Shown piece after piece: positions 36,026 to 44,145 of a stretch of DNA of 64,000 bases. The notes under the pieces were generated by a model. The model had not been told where the DNA came from. It searched no databases and worked only from the letters and a program-made list of their open reading frames with translations. Made by a program: the position numbers and the translations under genes. The number at the start of each line of letters is the position of its first letter. Position 1 is the first letter of the stretch. This DNA is from Caldifarciminota bacterium. GTDB lineage: Bacteria; Hydrothermota; Tepidihabitantia; SM23-42. The DNA lies in the NCBI GenBank assembly GCA_020353055.1, contig CP070686.1, forward strand, positions 1,719,410 through 1,783,409, in the 5' to 3' direction.

Positions 36026-38439
36026 CTCAACGCCTCCGTGTATATCTCAAAAAGCAATTTAGCCCGTTCCACTTTTTCAAGCTGAATATCGCTACTTTCG
36101 TCGATTACGATATCGCTGTCATCGAGCACGATTTTCAGCTTTTCAGTATCGGCCATCTCACGTCCGAACTTGGCCGCAAATATCTTATGCAGATCAAAAA
36201 TGAAGCCTTTACGCGTGGCCCGCTGTTTGATCCAGTATTCCAGCCCCTGCTGAATATTCAATTGTACGGGATCGATACGCAGACCAGCCTCACTCAGAAA
36301 GGAAAAACGCTCAACATTGAGCAGAATATTGTACACCGTTGCGTCGTCACAGATAACGGTCGATTTACCCTTTGCCTTTACCGTGGAATACAGATTCGCT
36401 TCCCGGACAAGCATCCCGGTCAAGTCGTGCTCGCCAAATGCGTTTTTTTCAATATATAACTCACGCGGATAATGTCCTGAAGCAATACCAATACCCACCT
36501 GAAAAATCGATTGGAACGAAGGTGGCAGCTTGGCGTAGGTTGCCCCTTCAAAATTTATTTCACGTTCTTCTGCCTCACGAAACCAATCATGGTATCTATG
36601 GATGTTCCTTTGTACAAACAACTTAGCTTCCTGCACCATTTCAATTGCGCAGCGCACCGCCGGCAGCACATTTCCGGCTTCGGGGTTGAGGGTTTTCTCA
36701 TCTTTTATATCATAGTGGTTCTTCGCGAAGAATATCACACCACCGTCGCCAGTATCCTTTACAGGAATGCCTCCATATTTTTCGGCAACGTAAAGCATTG
36801 ATTCCTGGAACAAATTTCTAATCGCGCTCTCTTTTTCGGCATTCTTTAATTTCGCACCCATGAACGTGGAACCTCTTATATCATAAATCAACACCGAAAC
36901 GAGGTTCTTGTAGCGCTGGACATTGATGTCCGAAGCAGAACCTTCAGCCGGCACAATATTTACATCTTTTTCGATCATCGAAACTCGACCTGACAATGCC
37001 TCCTCACCAAGATAACGAATTCCCTCGGCGGTCATCATATCAGAAAGCTTCGGATAATAATCAACGAGTTCTTCCAGCAGGAAACACTTGACCAACGGAG
37101 TAATGATCTCGTCTACAATTTTGGCAAACTTACCCATTATCATTCGGCTATCGTACTTCTCCTTAAGCAATGCAGGTGTACGGTACTGACTCATCAATTG
37201 CTGGGCTGCCTCGTCATTCCGTATGTCATTCAACGCGTCACGGATTATGAGCTGTAGCTGCTCTTCACCGATCTTTTCATGCCTGTGCAGCACCTGCATA
37301 ATGTATGGATCCCAATCGTTCTTGACGACCAGTCCACCAATGTCGGCTGGTCTATAGTGCATGATTTCCTTCAGACTATTCTCCCTATCGAGACACTCCT
37401 GATACTCCCATTTCAGTATCTTGAGGTCGTAGGCATTACCGATGACAGAGCGATGCAATCTCTTCACCATGTTCTCAATAGCCTCCTCTGTCGAGAAATC
37501 CTCAGCTAAATTTATCAAACTGTCGCTCATAATATTCGTCGTCTCAGATATCTTTTTCCTTATATTCTGCATCTTCTCGGTTTTATCCCGTTTCTTGTCA
37601 GCGATATCAGAGATCAATCTGCGAGCTCGCATCTGAAGAGCATCGATGATCATCGTGAGTGCACTATCGTCTGGAAAGAAAAAGCGCGATCTGAATATTT
37701 CGCCTACCGACTTCTTGTTGAACGAAGGCAATTTGTTTATTGCATCTACGATCTTTTTAGTTTCATCTGTGTAGTAATAGCGCGCCAGACCCTTCATTAT
37801 TGAACTGAATATCGGTTCGGGCAGACCCTTTTTCATGAAACTCGGGTTCAACACTTTCATTATATCAAGAGAGCTGGTTCTGGGTACAAAGGGTATATTT
37901 TCATACGAGTCGATTATTATGTTATCTACGACGACAGTTCGCTTCGTGAGCGAATTCCTGGTATAGCTGAACAGTTGATTGATGACGGCTCCGAATCTTT
38001 CCGATACCAGGCTCTTGGTCTCCGCTGATTCCGTGTGCATCTGACGGGTCAGAATATCACGAAGTAGCTTGCGATTGGCGATTTCGAATATTACAACATT
38101 GGCACTAACACCCTGGACAAAATCCTGATATATGTCGAATATATGTTTGCTGTACCTCTCAAAGAACCGCTCCCATTCATCGACATTAGATTCATCCTCA
38201 AGAAATTTAAGGTAGTTCGATACAAAATCACCCTGAAGGGTAAAAATCCTGCGTCCCAGATAGACAAGTTCTTTGCCGTTATTATACTCCAGTTTCTCGA
38301 TGAACGGATCGCGCCTTGCAATTTTCTTAAGTACTGAAAAGAACCTTGTGAAGTTCGCATTATCTCGATATGTAGCGTGTAACTTCGCGTAGTATGGAGT
38401 TTCGTGAATCACGCTGTCTTCAATGCCCTTGTCGATCAT
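36022..38439 (-). CDS. Class III nucleotidyl cyclase-like protein, paralog 1
   Basis: 805 residues, built like the next gene: a helical N-terminal half (1-505) of unknown family, then a class III cyclase-like domain (about 512-700). Visible residues: IYDIRGSTFMG (D520), YGGIPVKDTGDGGVIFF (K561, D565), FQVGIGIASG and EHDLTGMLVREANLYS (D672). Positions of the transition-state Asn and Arg read Arg and Leu. The inserted segment (YHDWFREAE, FEGATYAKLPPSF) is shared with paralog 2. Class III domains work as dimers with shared active sites, so two unequal, co-translated copies suggest a heterodimer. Overlaps mltG by 4 bases (ATGA). Confidence 0.7.
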   Translation of the reverse strand: MIDKGIEDSVIHETPYYAKLHATYRDNANFTRFFSVLKKIARRDPFIEKLEYNNGKELVYLGRRIFTLQGDFVSNYLKFLEDESNVDEWERFFERYSKHIFDIYQDFVQGVSANVVIFEIANRKLLRDILTRQMHTESAETKSLVSERFGAVINQLFSYTRNSLTKRTVVVDNIIIDSYENIPFVPRTSSLDIMKVLNPSFMKKGLPEPIFSSIMKGLARYYYTDETKKIVDAINKLPSFNKKSVGEIFRSRFFFPDDSALTMIIDALQMRARRLISDIADKKRDKTEKMQNIRKKISETTNIMSDSLINLAEDFSTEEAIENMVKRLHRSVIGNAYDLKILKWEYQECLDRENSLKEIMHYRPADIGGLVVKNDWDPYIMQVLHRHEKIGEEQLQLIIRDALNDIRNDEAAQQLMSQYRTPALLKEKYDSRMIMGKFAKIVDEIITPLVKCFLLEELVDYYPKLSDMMTAEGIRYLGEEALSGRVSMIEKDVNIVPAEGSASDINVQRYKNLVSVLIYDIRGSTFMGAKLKNAEKESAIRNLFQESMLYVAEKYGGIPVKDTGDGGVIFFAKNHYDIKDEKTLNPEAGNVLPAVRCAIEMVQEAKLFVQRNIHRYHDWFREAEEREINFEGATYAKLPPSFQSIFQVGIGIASGHYPRELYIEKNAFGEHDLTGMLVREANLYSTVKAKGKSTVICDDATVYNILLNVERFSFLSEAGLRIDPVQLNIQQGLEYWIKQRATRKGFIFDLHKIFAAKFGREMADTEKLKIVLDDSDIVIDESSDIQLEKVERAKLLFEIYTEALR

Positions 38440-39392
38440 TGGTACCTGTCCTTGGCTGAAGCGTGTTCCCGATAGGTTCGCGAAAAATGATGCCGCCCAT
38501 CGCCCTTTGCTACAAAATAAAGATAATCAACATCGGCTGGCGTTATCGCCGCCCTTATCGAACTCTCACCCGGTGAACATATCGGCCCGGGTGGTAGACC
38601 AAGATGCAGATACGTGTTATAGGGCGAATCGATTCTCAGATCCTGGTCGGTAAGTTTCTGTTTCGGCGCGGCGTTTTCATACTGCTTTATAATATAGAAT
38701 ATCGTTGCGCAAGATTCCAGCGGCCTGTTTGAATTCAGCCGATTCAGGAACACACGGGCAATGATCGGTCTCTCATCCTCATATTTCGCCTCCCTTTCCA
38801 CGATCGAGGCGAGAATAACAATGCGGTGCAAGGAATCGCCATCTTTGAGGCCGAAATCCGGAATCCGACGCAAGAAGTTCTTTACCATCATGTGGATTAC
38901 CGCTTCCTCGCTCTGCATGCTACTGAGAGAATAGGTATCCGGGAACAGATACCCCTCGAGCGAGGACACGCCTAAACCGAGCATGGCAATAAGGCTGTCA
39001 TCATTACACAACTCGATAAATCTTGTGTAATCAACCAACCCCTGATTCACCAAGATGCGACCAGTTTCGTAAATTGTCGACCCCTCTGGTATCGTCACAA
39101 TTATCTCGGATTTACCACCTCTACTGAGCTGACCAATTAAATACAGAGGATTTTTATATTTGTACAACTCATAGGTACCCGCCTTGAGTTGCTTCTCCTG
39201 CCCCGATAATTTTAGCCAGAGCAGGAATTCATCTACGTTGCGGACGATATTCTGATCCGCAAGGAATAATGCGATCTCCCGTGCACTCACATTATCCGGG
39301 ACTGTAACCTCGGTGCGACTCAGGTTCAGAGGCTGCCACCAGATCACGAGGATCAACAATATCAGTGCAAACATCAGATATTTCCTGTTCAT
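38436..39392 (-). CDS. mltG: Endolytic murein transglycosylase MltG
   Basis: 318 residues. One N-terminal membrane span (LMFALILLILVIWW), a LysM-like segment (TVPDNVSAREIALFLADQNIV), and the YceG/MltG catalytic domain: IPEGSTIYETGRIL, SLEGYLFPDTYSL, ILASIVEREAKYEDERPIIARVFLNRL (catalytic Glu in VERE; quoted here in full only as IVEREAKYEDE) and SPYNTYLHLGLPPGPICSPG. It cleaves nascent glycan strands at the periplasmic face and sets strand length. It overlaps ruvX and the cyclase gene by 4 bases on each side; ruvX-mltG is a common neighbourhood. Confidence 0.93.
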   Translation of the reverse strand: MNRKYLMFALILLILVIWWQPLNLSRTEVTVPDNVSAREIALFLADQNIVRNVDEFLLWLKLSGQEKQLKAGTYELYKYKNPLYLIGQLSRGGKSEIIVTIPEGSTIYETGRILVNQGLVDYTRFIELCNDDSLIAMLGLGVSSLEGYLFPDTYSLSSMQSEEAVIHMMVKNFLRRIPDFGLKDGDSLHRIVILASIVEREAKYEDERPIIARVFLNRLNSNRPLESCATIFYIIKQYENAAPKQKLTDQDLRIDSPYNTYLHLGLPPGPICSPGESSIRAAITPADVDYLYFVAKGDGRHHFSRTYREHASAKDRYQ

Positions 39393-39799
39393 GCTCGTTT
39401 CGTTTGCAGGTATTCTTCAAGCATGATCGAAGCAGAGACGCGGTCGATATCTTCCTTCTTCATGCCCAAGCCCGCATCCTTGAACTTCGCCATTGCGTAT
39501 TTACTGAGATAACGTTCATCCCATGGTTCAATTTTGATGTCTAACTGGTTTCTGAGTTTCTTGATAAAACGTTCAACTTCACGGCTGATCTCAGTGGGTT
39601 CACCCCTCATCGAAACCGGATTCCCAACGATTATCAAACCCACGTTGTTCTCCGTAGCTATACACTTAAGTCGTTTAATCAAATCAGCGACCGACTTCGG
39701 CTTGATAGTCACTAGAGGCTGGGATATTGTACATAACGGGTCGGTGATCGCCACACCAACCCTCTTCTTACCGTAGTCGATTGCCATAATACGTGTCAT
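39389..39799 (-). CDS. ruvX: RuvX/YqgF Holliday-junction resolvase-like rRNA nuclease
   Basis: 136 residues, normal for the family. RNase H-like fold: MAIDYGKKRVGVAITDP, GLIIVGNPVSMRGEPTE, EPWDERYLSKYA and a terminal DRVSASIMLEEYL with the conserved Asp. YqgF is linked to 16S rRNA 5' maturation. The ATG at 39799 is chosen over a TTG at 39808 that touches the -10 box; nine bases separate the -10 from this ATG, leaving a leader of about two bases. First gene of the five-gene operon ruvX-mltG-cyclase-cyclase-GGDEF. Confidence 0.9.
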   Translation of the reverse strand: MTRIMAIDYGKKRVGVAITDPLCTISQPLVTIKPKSVADLIKRLKCIATENNVGLIIVGNPVSMRGEPTEISREVERFIKKLRNQLDIKIEPWDERYLSKYAMAKFKDAGLGMKKEDIDRVSASIMLEEYLQTKRA

Positions 39800-39808
39800 G
39801 TTTGACAA

Positions 39809-39836
39809 ATTATACGGATATATTTATTTCTGTCAA
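39809..39836 (-). promoter_or_regulatory. Promoter of the ruvX-mltG-cyclase operon
   Basis: On the minus strand TTGACA at 39831-39836, 16-base spacer, TATAAT at 39809-39814. Its -35 lies six bases from the -35 of the divergent ubiA-like promoter, so the two polymerase sites overlap. Confidence 0.75.
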
Positions 39837-39842
39837 TATTTA

Positions 39843-39870
39843 TTGACTTTGCATGCTTTATTTGTAGAAT
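39843..39870 (+). promoter_or_regulatory. Promoter of the UbiA-type gene, leaderless
   Basis: TTGACT at 39843-39848, 16-base spacer, TAGAAT at 39865-39870, then five bases to the GTG at 39876. Confidence 0.7.
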
Positions 39871-39875
39871 ATATT

Positions 39876-40688
39876 GTGGCATATTTACGTATTATTCGAC
39901 CTGTGAATTGTGTCATTGCATCCGTCTCTGTGTTGGTCGGTGCCTGGATAGGAAGAGATATCTTCCTCTCAAACGGTCTCATCGCAGCAGCGATCATCGG
40001 TTTCATGGTGTGTGCATTCGGTAATCTTGTGAACGACATCAAAGATATAGAAATAGACCGTATCAACAACCCAACCCGCCCCCTCCCTTCAGGCAAAGTG
40101 AAGAAGAACATCATCTGGTTGATGGCTTTTGCGTTCATGATGTGCTCAGCCACCGCCTCATTTTTCCTCGGGACATTCCCTTTTTTGGTCGTAATTGCGG
40201 CACTTATTCTTCTTTTATTCTATTCGGTATATCTGAAGAAAACGCTTTTCGGCAATCTCGCGGTCGCCTTGATATCAGGGCTCAGTTTCATTCTTGGAGG
40301 GCTTGTTGCCGGTAATGCCGCATCTCTCGTTCCTCTGATATTTTCGATATTCATCCATATGCCGCGAGAAATCCTGAAGGACGTAATGGATATGAGGGGT
40401 GATAGAATGATCGGTGCAATTACACTGCCAATTATGGTGGGAACCACACAGGCTTACAACATCAGCGCCATATTTCTGAGCGTTTTGTGTCTCATGCTCC
40501 CGATACCCTACATTATCGGCATACTCGATATCGTGTACATCATAATCGTCCTCGCGGTAGCTTACCCCATTCTCATCTACATCATATGGCGGCTCGTCAA
40601 GAAACCATCAGTTAACGCATTGCCCCTTGTCAGCAATCTTATCAAAGCATCTATGATCGTCGGCCTGGCGGCGATGATTGCTTCATGA
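39876..40688 (+). CDS. UbiA-family prenyltransferase, DGGGP synthase-like
   Basis: 270 residues from the GTG at 39876, five bases after the -10 box; the protein then starts VAYLRIIRPVNCVIASVSVL, as family members usually do. About eight membrane spans. The two Asp motifs are NDIKDIEIDRINNPTRPLPSG (N-D-x3-D-x3-D; quoted in part as NDIKDIEID) and DVMDMRGD. The overall pattern resembles geranylgeranylglycerol-phosphate geranylgeranyltransferase of archaeal ether-lipid synthesis more than MenA or UbiA; related genes are known in FCB bacteria. The lipid substrate is inferred. Overlaps uppP by 4 bases. Confidence 0.75.
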   Translation: MAYLRIIRPVNCVIASVSVLVGAWIGRDIFLSNGLIAAAIIGFMVCAFGNLVNDIKDIEIDRINNPTRPLPSGKVKKNIIWLMAFAFMMCSATASFFLGTFPFLVVIAALILLLFYSVYLKKTLFGNLAVALISGLSFILGGLVAGNAASLVPLIFSIFIHMPREILKDVMDMRGDRMIGAITLPIMVGTTQAYNISAIFLSVLCLMLPIPYIIGILDIVYIIIVLAVAYPILIYIIWRLVKKPSVNALPLVSNLIKASMIVGLAAMIAS

Positions 40689-41437
40689 TCGAAACGATAC
40701 TATTAGGAATCGTTCAGGGGCTTACCGAGTTTCTTCCTGTATCCAGTTCAGGACATCTCGCGATTCTCGAGCATATCCTCGGTATTCACGAACCACTGAC
40801 CCTTGCCGTTTTCCTTCATTTCGGCACCTTTATCGCCATCCTCGTTTATTTCTTTGGTCCGATCAAAGACCTGGTTCGAGGAATACTCAACGGCGACCGC
40901 GGAAGTCTTTCTTATCTCGGCAAAATCGCCATCGGAACCATCCCGATCGTCATCGTCGGCGTATTCTTTAGACCATGGGTTGCCGCGGCGTTCAACAATA
41001 TGTTCGCGGTCGCCATTCTGCTCGGCGTTACTGGTGTGGTCGTTCTGCTGACGGGATCCGTAGTGAAAAAACAAAAGCCGGTAACTCTATTCTCGGCGAT
41101 AGCCATCGGCATCGGGCAGATGCTTGCCATACTTCCCGGCATATCGAGGTCGGGAATGACCATTTCAGCCGGGATATTTTCGGGAACTGACCCGGACCGC
41201 GCATTTCGTTTTTCCTTCCTATTATCAGTACCGGCCATTCTCGGAGCCAATCTCTTCGAATTGAGAAACGTACCGAGTATTACGAATCTATCTGAAATCC
41301 TGATCGGCATGCTCTGTAGCTTTGTGAGCGGACTGATCGCGCTGGCCGTTCTGCGTCGTACTGTATTCCGAAGATTCCATCTGTTCGGAGTTTACTGTCT
41401 CATCATCAGTGTATTACTTATATTTATCCGACCATGA
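40685..41437 (+). CDS. uppP: Undecaprenyl-diphosphatase UppP/BacA
   Basis: 250 residues, about 8 membrane spans. Signature motifs: GIVQGLTEFLPVSSSGHLAI (catalytic Glu and SSSGH) and LPGISRSGMTISAG (PGxSRSG). It dephosphorylates undecaprenyl diphosphate to recycle the cell-wall lipid carrier. Coupled by 4-base overlaps to the prenyltransferase before and the peptidase after. Confidence 0.95.
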   Translation: MIETILLGIVQGLTEFLPVSSSGHLAILEHILGIHEPLTLAVFLHFGTFIAILVYFFGPIKDLVRGILNGDRGSLSYLGKIAIGTIPIVIVGVFFRPWVAAAFNNMFAVAILLGVTGVVVLLTGSVVKKQKPVTLFSAIAIGIGQMLAILPGISRSGMTISAGIFSGTDPDRAFRFSFLLSVPAILGANLFELRNVPSITNLSEILIGMLCSFVSGLIALAVLRRTVFRRFHLFGVYCLIISVLLIFIRP

Positions 41438-43377
41438 AAATAAATGAAACAATAATGATCTTGATTCTTCTCGCGACCGTCGCTGGCGGTGACGTCGACC
41501 GCTACCGGAAGGACAACCTGTTGTTAGAAAACATCCCCCAAATCCCCACCACGGTTGTCGCCCGCCTGCAGCCGTATCAGAACATCAGGGGCGCAGCATT
41601 CTATGACTGGCTGCCCATGAATAGTGGCATATTGATACGAACCCGATTTGCCGAGTCAAGCCAAATCCATGTCGTCGAAACGCCAAAAGGTATGCGGCGC
41701 CAAATCACATTCTTTGATGAAGGCATCGCTGAATGCACTGTCTGCCCGGACCCACGCAAACCGATATTACTTTTCACCAAGGACAAAGAGGGCAACGAAG
41801 TTCATCAAATATACGAATACAACTACTCAACCGGCGCTTACAGATTGCTGAGTGACGGGAAATCAAAATTCAATTCAATAGTATGGTCAAGGAAAGGCGA
41901 CCGCTTTGCCTTCCGCTCCAACAGGCGTAACCGGCGCGACTATGATATCTATCTCGGCGATCTGCGCGGCGAGAAGAGTTTTAGATTAATTATGCGGAAG
42001 GGCGGATACTGGTACCCGGTTGAGTTTTCGCCTGATGACCGCAAACTCCTGGTCAAGCAATATGTATCTTCCGATGAGTCTTACTACTATATTATCGATA
42101 TGAAAAACGAAAAGGCGACACCAATGCACAATGACACGGCAAAGGTTTCATACGGAACTGCCCGATGGTCTCCCGACATGAGAGGTATATATGTTGTCTC
42201 GGACAGGTTTGGTAATTTCAAGCAGTTGCTATACTACGATCTGCAGAACGCGACCTTTGAAATATTAACAAAGCAAATAACTTGGGACATCGGCGAAATC
42301 GAAATCTCTCCGTCGGGAAGTAGTCTTGCCTTCACCAGCAACGAAAATGGATTCGGCAGACTGTATCTAATGGATACCGGGACTCGTGCGCTCAGCCGCG
42401 TGAGTCTGCCGGATGCGCAAATATACAATCTAGTTTTCAAACCCGACGGTGACGAATTGGCCATCACTCTGAACAGACCAACACAACCGAGTGACGTATA
42501 CACATTGAATTTAAAAACGAAGAAGTTCTTGCGCTGGACCCAGAGTGAGCTCGGCGGCCTCGATACACTATCTTTCGTAGCACCCAGACTCGTACAGTAT
42601 GAGACATTTGACAGTGTGCAAGGCCAGCCACGCACAATTCCTGCTTATTACTACGAACCACGAAAATTCAAGCCGCCATACCCAGTCCTGATCGATTGCC
42701 ATGGCGGTCCGGCCGTCCAGGAAAAACCCTATTTTTATTATCTCTTTCAATTCTTCTTGAATGACATGGGTATCGCGGTCATCGCGCCGAATGTTCGCGG
42801 TTCGACCGGCTACGGCAGGGAATTTATGATGCTGGACGACGGGTATAATAGAGAAAACTCCGTAAAGGACATCGGCGCGCTTCTGGATTGGATAGAAGAG
42901 CAACCACAACTTAACAGCCGTCGTGTAGCCATCAGCGGCGCTTCTTACGGCGGCTACCTGGTACTCGCCGCGATGGTCAAATACAACGAACGCCTGCGAT
43001 GTGGCATCGATCAACTGGGCATCAGCAACTTTGTCACTTTTCTCGAAAATACAAGTGAATACCGTCAGGATTTGCGCCGCGAAGAATACGGCGACGAGCG
43101 TGATCCTACAATGCGTGAATTTCTCACCCACATCTCACCTCTGACCAATGCTCATCTTATTAAGAAACCTATGTTCATCGTTCAGGGACTCAACGATCCG
43201 AGGGTGCCGGCTTCTGAGGCTGAGCAGATCGTAAAAGCGATTCGCAAGAACGACGTAGAAGTCTGGTATCTGCTTGCTGAAGACGAAGGTCATGGGTTCG
43301 GCAAGAAATCGAACCGTAATTTCTATCAGCAGGCAATGGTATTGTTCTTGGAAAAGTATCTGCTCGGGAAGAAATAG
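41434..43377 (+). CDS. S9 family prolyl-oligopeptidase-like serine peptidase
   Basis: 647 residues with an N-terminal signal peptide (TIMILILLATVAGG), so probably periplasmic. A seven-bladed propeller with PD40-like motifs (FNSIVWSRKGDRFAFRSN, YGTARWSPDMRGIYVVSD) is followed by an alpha/beta-hydrolase domain: PVLIDCHGGP, IAPNVRGSTGYGREF, SGASYGGYLV (nucleophile near residue 505), QGLNDPRVP (Asp near 587) and DEGHGF (His near 620). Typical acylaminoacyl-peptidase layout. Last gene of the uppP operon. Confidence 0.88.
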   Translation: MKINETIMILILLATVAGGDVDRYRKDNLLLENIPQIPTTVVARLQPYQNIRGAAFYDWLPMNSGILIRTRFAESSQIHVVETPKGMRRQITFFDEGIAECTVCPDPRKPILLFTKDKEGNEVHQIYEYNYSTGAYRLLSDGKSKFNSIVWSRKGDRFAFRSNRRNRRDYDIYLGDLRGEKSFRLIMRKGGYWYPVEFSPDDRKLLVKQYVSSDESYYYIIDMKNEKATPMHNDTAKVSYGTARWSPDMRGIYVVSDRFGNFKQLLYYDLQNATFEILTKQITWDIGEIEISPSGSSLAFTSNENGFGRLYLMDTGTRALSRVSLPDAQIYNLVFKPDGDELAITLNRPTQPSDVYTLNLKTKKFLRWTQSELGGLDTLSFVAPRLVQYETFDSVQGQPRTIPAYYYEPRKFKPPYPVLIDCHGGPAVQEKPYFYYLFQFFLNDMGIAVIAPNVRGSTGYGREFMMLDDGYNRENSVKDIGALLDWIEEQPQLNSRRVAISGASYGGYLVLAAMVKYNERLRCGIDQLGISNFVTFLENTSEYRQDLRREEYGDERDPTMREFLTHISPLTNAHLIKKPMFIVQGLNDPRVPASEAEQIVKAIRKNDVEVWYLLAEDEGHGFGKKSNRNFYQQAMVLFLEKYLLGKK

Positions 43378-43500
43378 CAGTCCAAACAAGGCGAAATAGA
43401 ACTTGAAGTTGTTGATCAATCCTGCATGCCCGCAATAAACAGATATTTGGTTATTTAGTAATTTAGTTGTTCAGGCATTTTACATATTCAAGGAGGTTCC

Positions 43501-43977
43501 ATGAAAATTCTCGTCGGTTTCTGTTCTCTCAGCGGCAATACAAAGAAAATGGCCGAAGCGATTGCCAGAGGCGTAAAGGATGAAGGTGTGACCTGTGACC
43601 TGAAAGAGGTCTCGCAGATCACCGTTGATGAACTGCTTAATTATGAAGGTCTGATCTTCGGCTCGCCAACTTATTATGGTCTGATGACGGCCGATTTGAA
43701 AAGACTTTTTGATGACAGTGTGAAACATCATGGTAAACTGACCGGAAAAATCGGCGGCGCGTTTACTTCGAGCGGTATGATGGGCGGCGGCGGAGAAACA
43801 ACGATCCTCAGCATCTTCGAAGCCCTGCTCATTCACGGGATGATCATAGCCGGCGATGCGAAAATGCAGCACTACGGACCGCTTGCTGTTGGCGCACCGG
43901 ATAATGAAGCCGAGAAAAATTGCATGAAATATGGAAAAAAGATCGCTGCGTTGACCAAGAAGATTTACGGAACATAG
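43501..43977 (+). CDS. Flavodoxin-like NAD(P)H:quinone oxidoreductase family protein
   Basis: 158 residues. FMN-binding flavodoxin fold: phosphate loop CSLSGNTKKMAEAIA, FGSPTYYGLMTADLKRLFD and AFTSSGMMGGGGETT. It resembles WrbA-type and short-chain flavodoxins. An AAGGAGGTT site lies 4-5 bases before the ATG. Stands alone between the peptidase and tdh; I found no clear promoter in the 120-base gap before it. Confidence 0.8.
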   Translation: MKILVGFCSLSGNTKKMAEAIARGVKDEGVTCDLKEVSQITVDELLNYEGLIFGSPTYYGLMTADLKRLFDDSVKHHGKLTGKIGGAFTSSGMMGGGGETTILSIFEALLIHGMIIAGDAKMQHYGPLAVGAPDNEAEKNCMKYGKKIAALTKKIYGT

Positions 43978-44102
43978 ACGGGACTCAATAACGGGGTAAT
44001 ACTCTACGAGCCAACTGTCTGGAATTTAGATTTTTGAATTTTGAGATTGTCTAGTATTTCGAATTTAGTGCTTAGTATTTTGCCCTTGTTATCAACCTCT
44101 GC
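43978..44102. repeat. Intergenic stretch with A/T-rich dispersed repeat, copy B
   Basis: No gene. Positions 44053-44082 (AGTATTTCGAATTT plus AGTGCTTAGTATTTTG) repeat copy A at 29428. The repeat lies just upstream of the tdh promoter. Confidence 0.55.
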
Positions 44103-44130
44103 TTGACGCTACGTGATTTCTGGATATAAT
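44103..44130 (+). promoter_or_regulatory. Promoter of the tdh-kbl operon
   Basis: TTGACG at 44103-44108, 16-base spacer, TATAAT at 44125-44130. The leader to the ATG at 44146 is only about 8 bases and lacks a ribosome site. Confidence 0.7.
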
Positions 44131-44145
44131 AGACCCAGAGTCCAA

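Noticed and set aside
33758-38439. Pycsar-type phage defence cyclases
   Set aside because: Pycsar pairs one cyclase with a membrane or TIR effector. Here there are two large cyclase-like proteins coupled to cell-wall and c-di-GMP genes and no effector.
39800-39808. TTG start for ruvX
   Set aside because: It directly abuts the -10 box, so it would lie upstream of the expected transcript start; the ATG at 39799 also gives the usual N-terminus.
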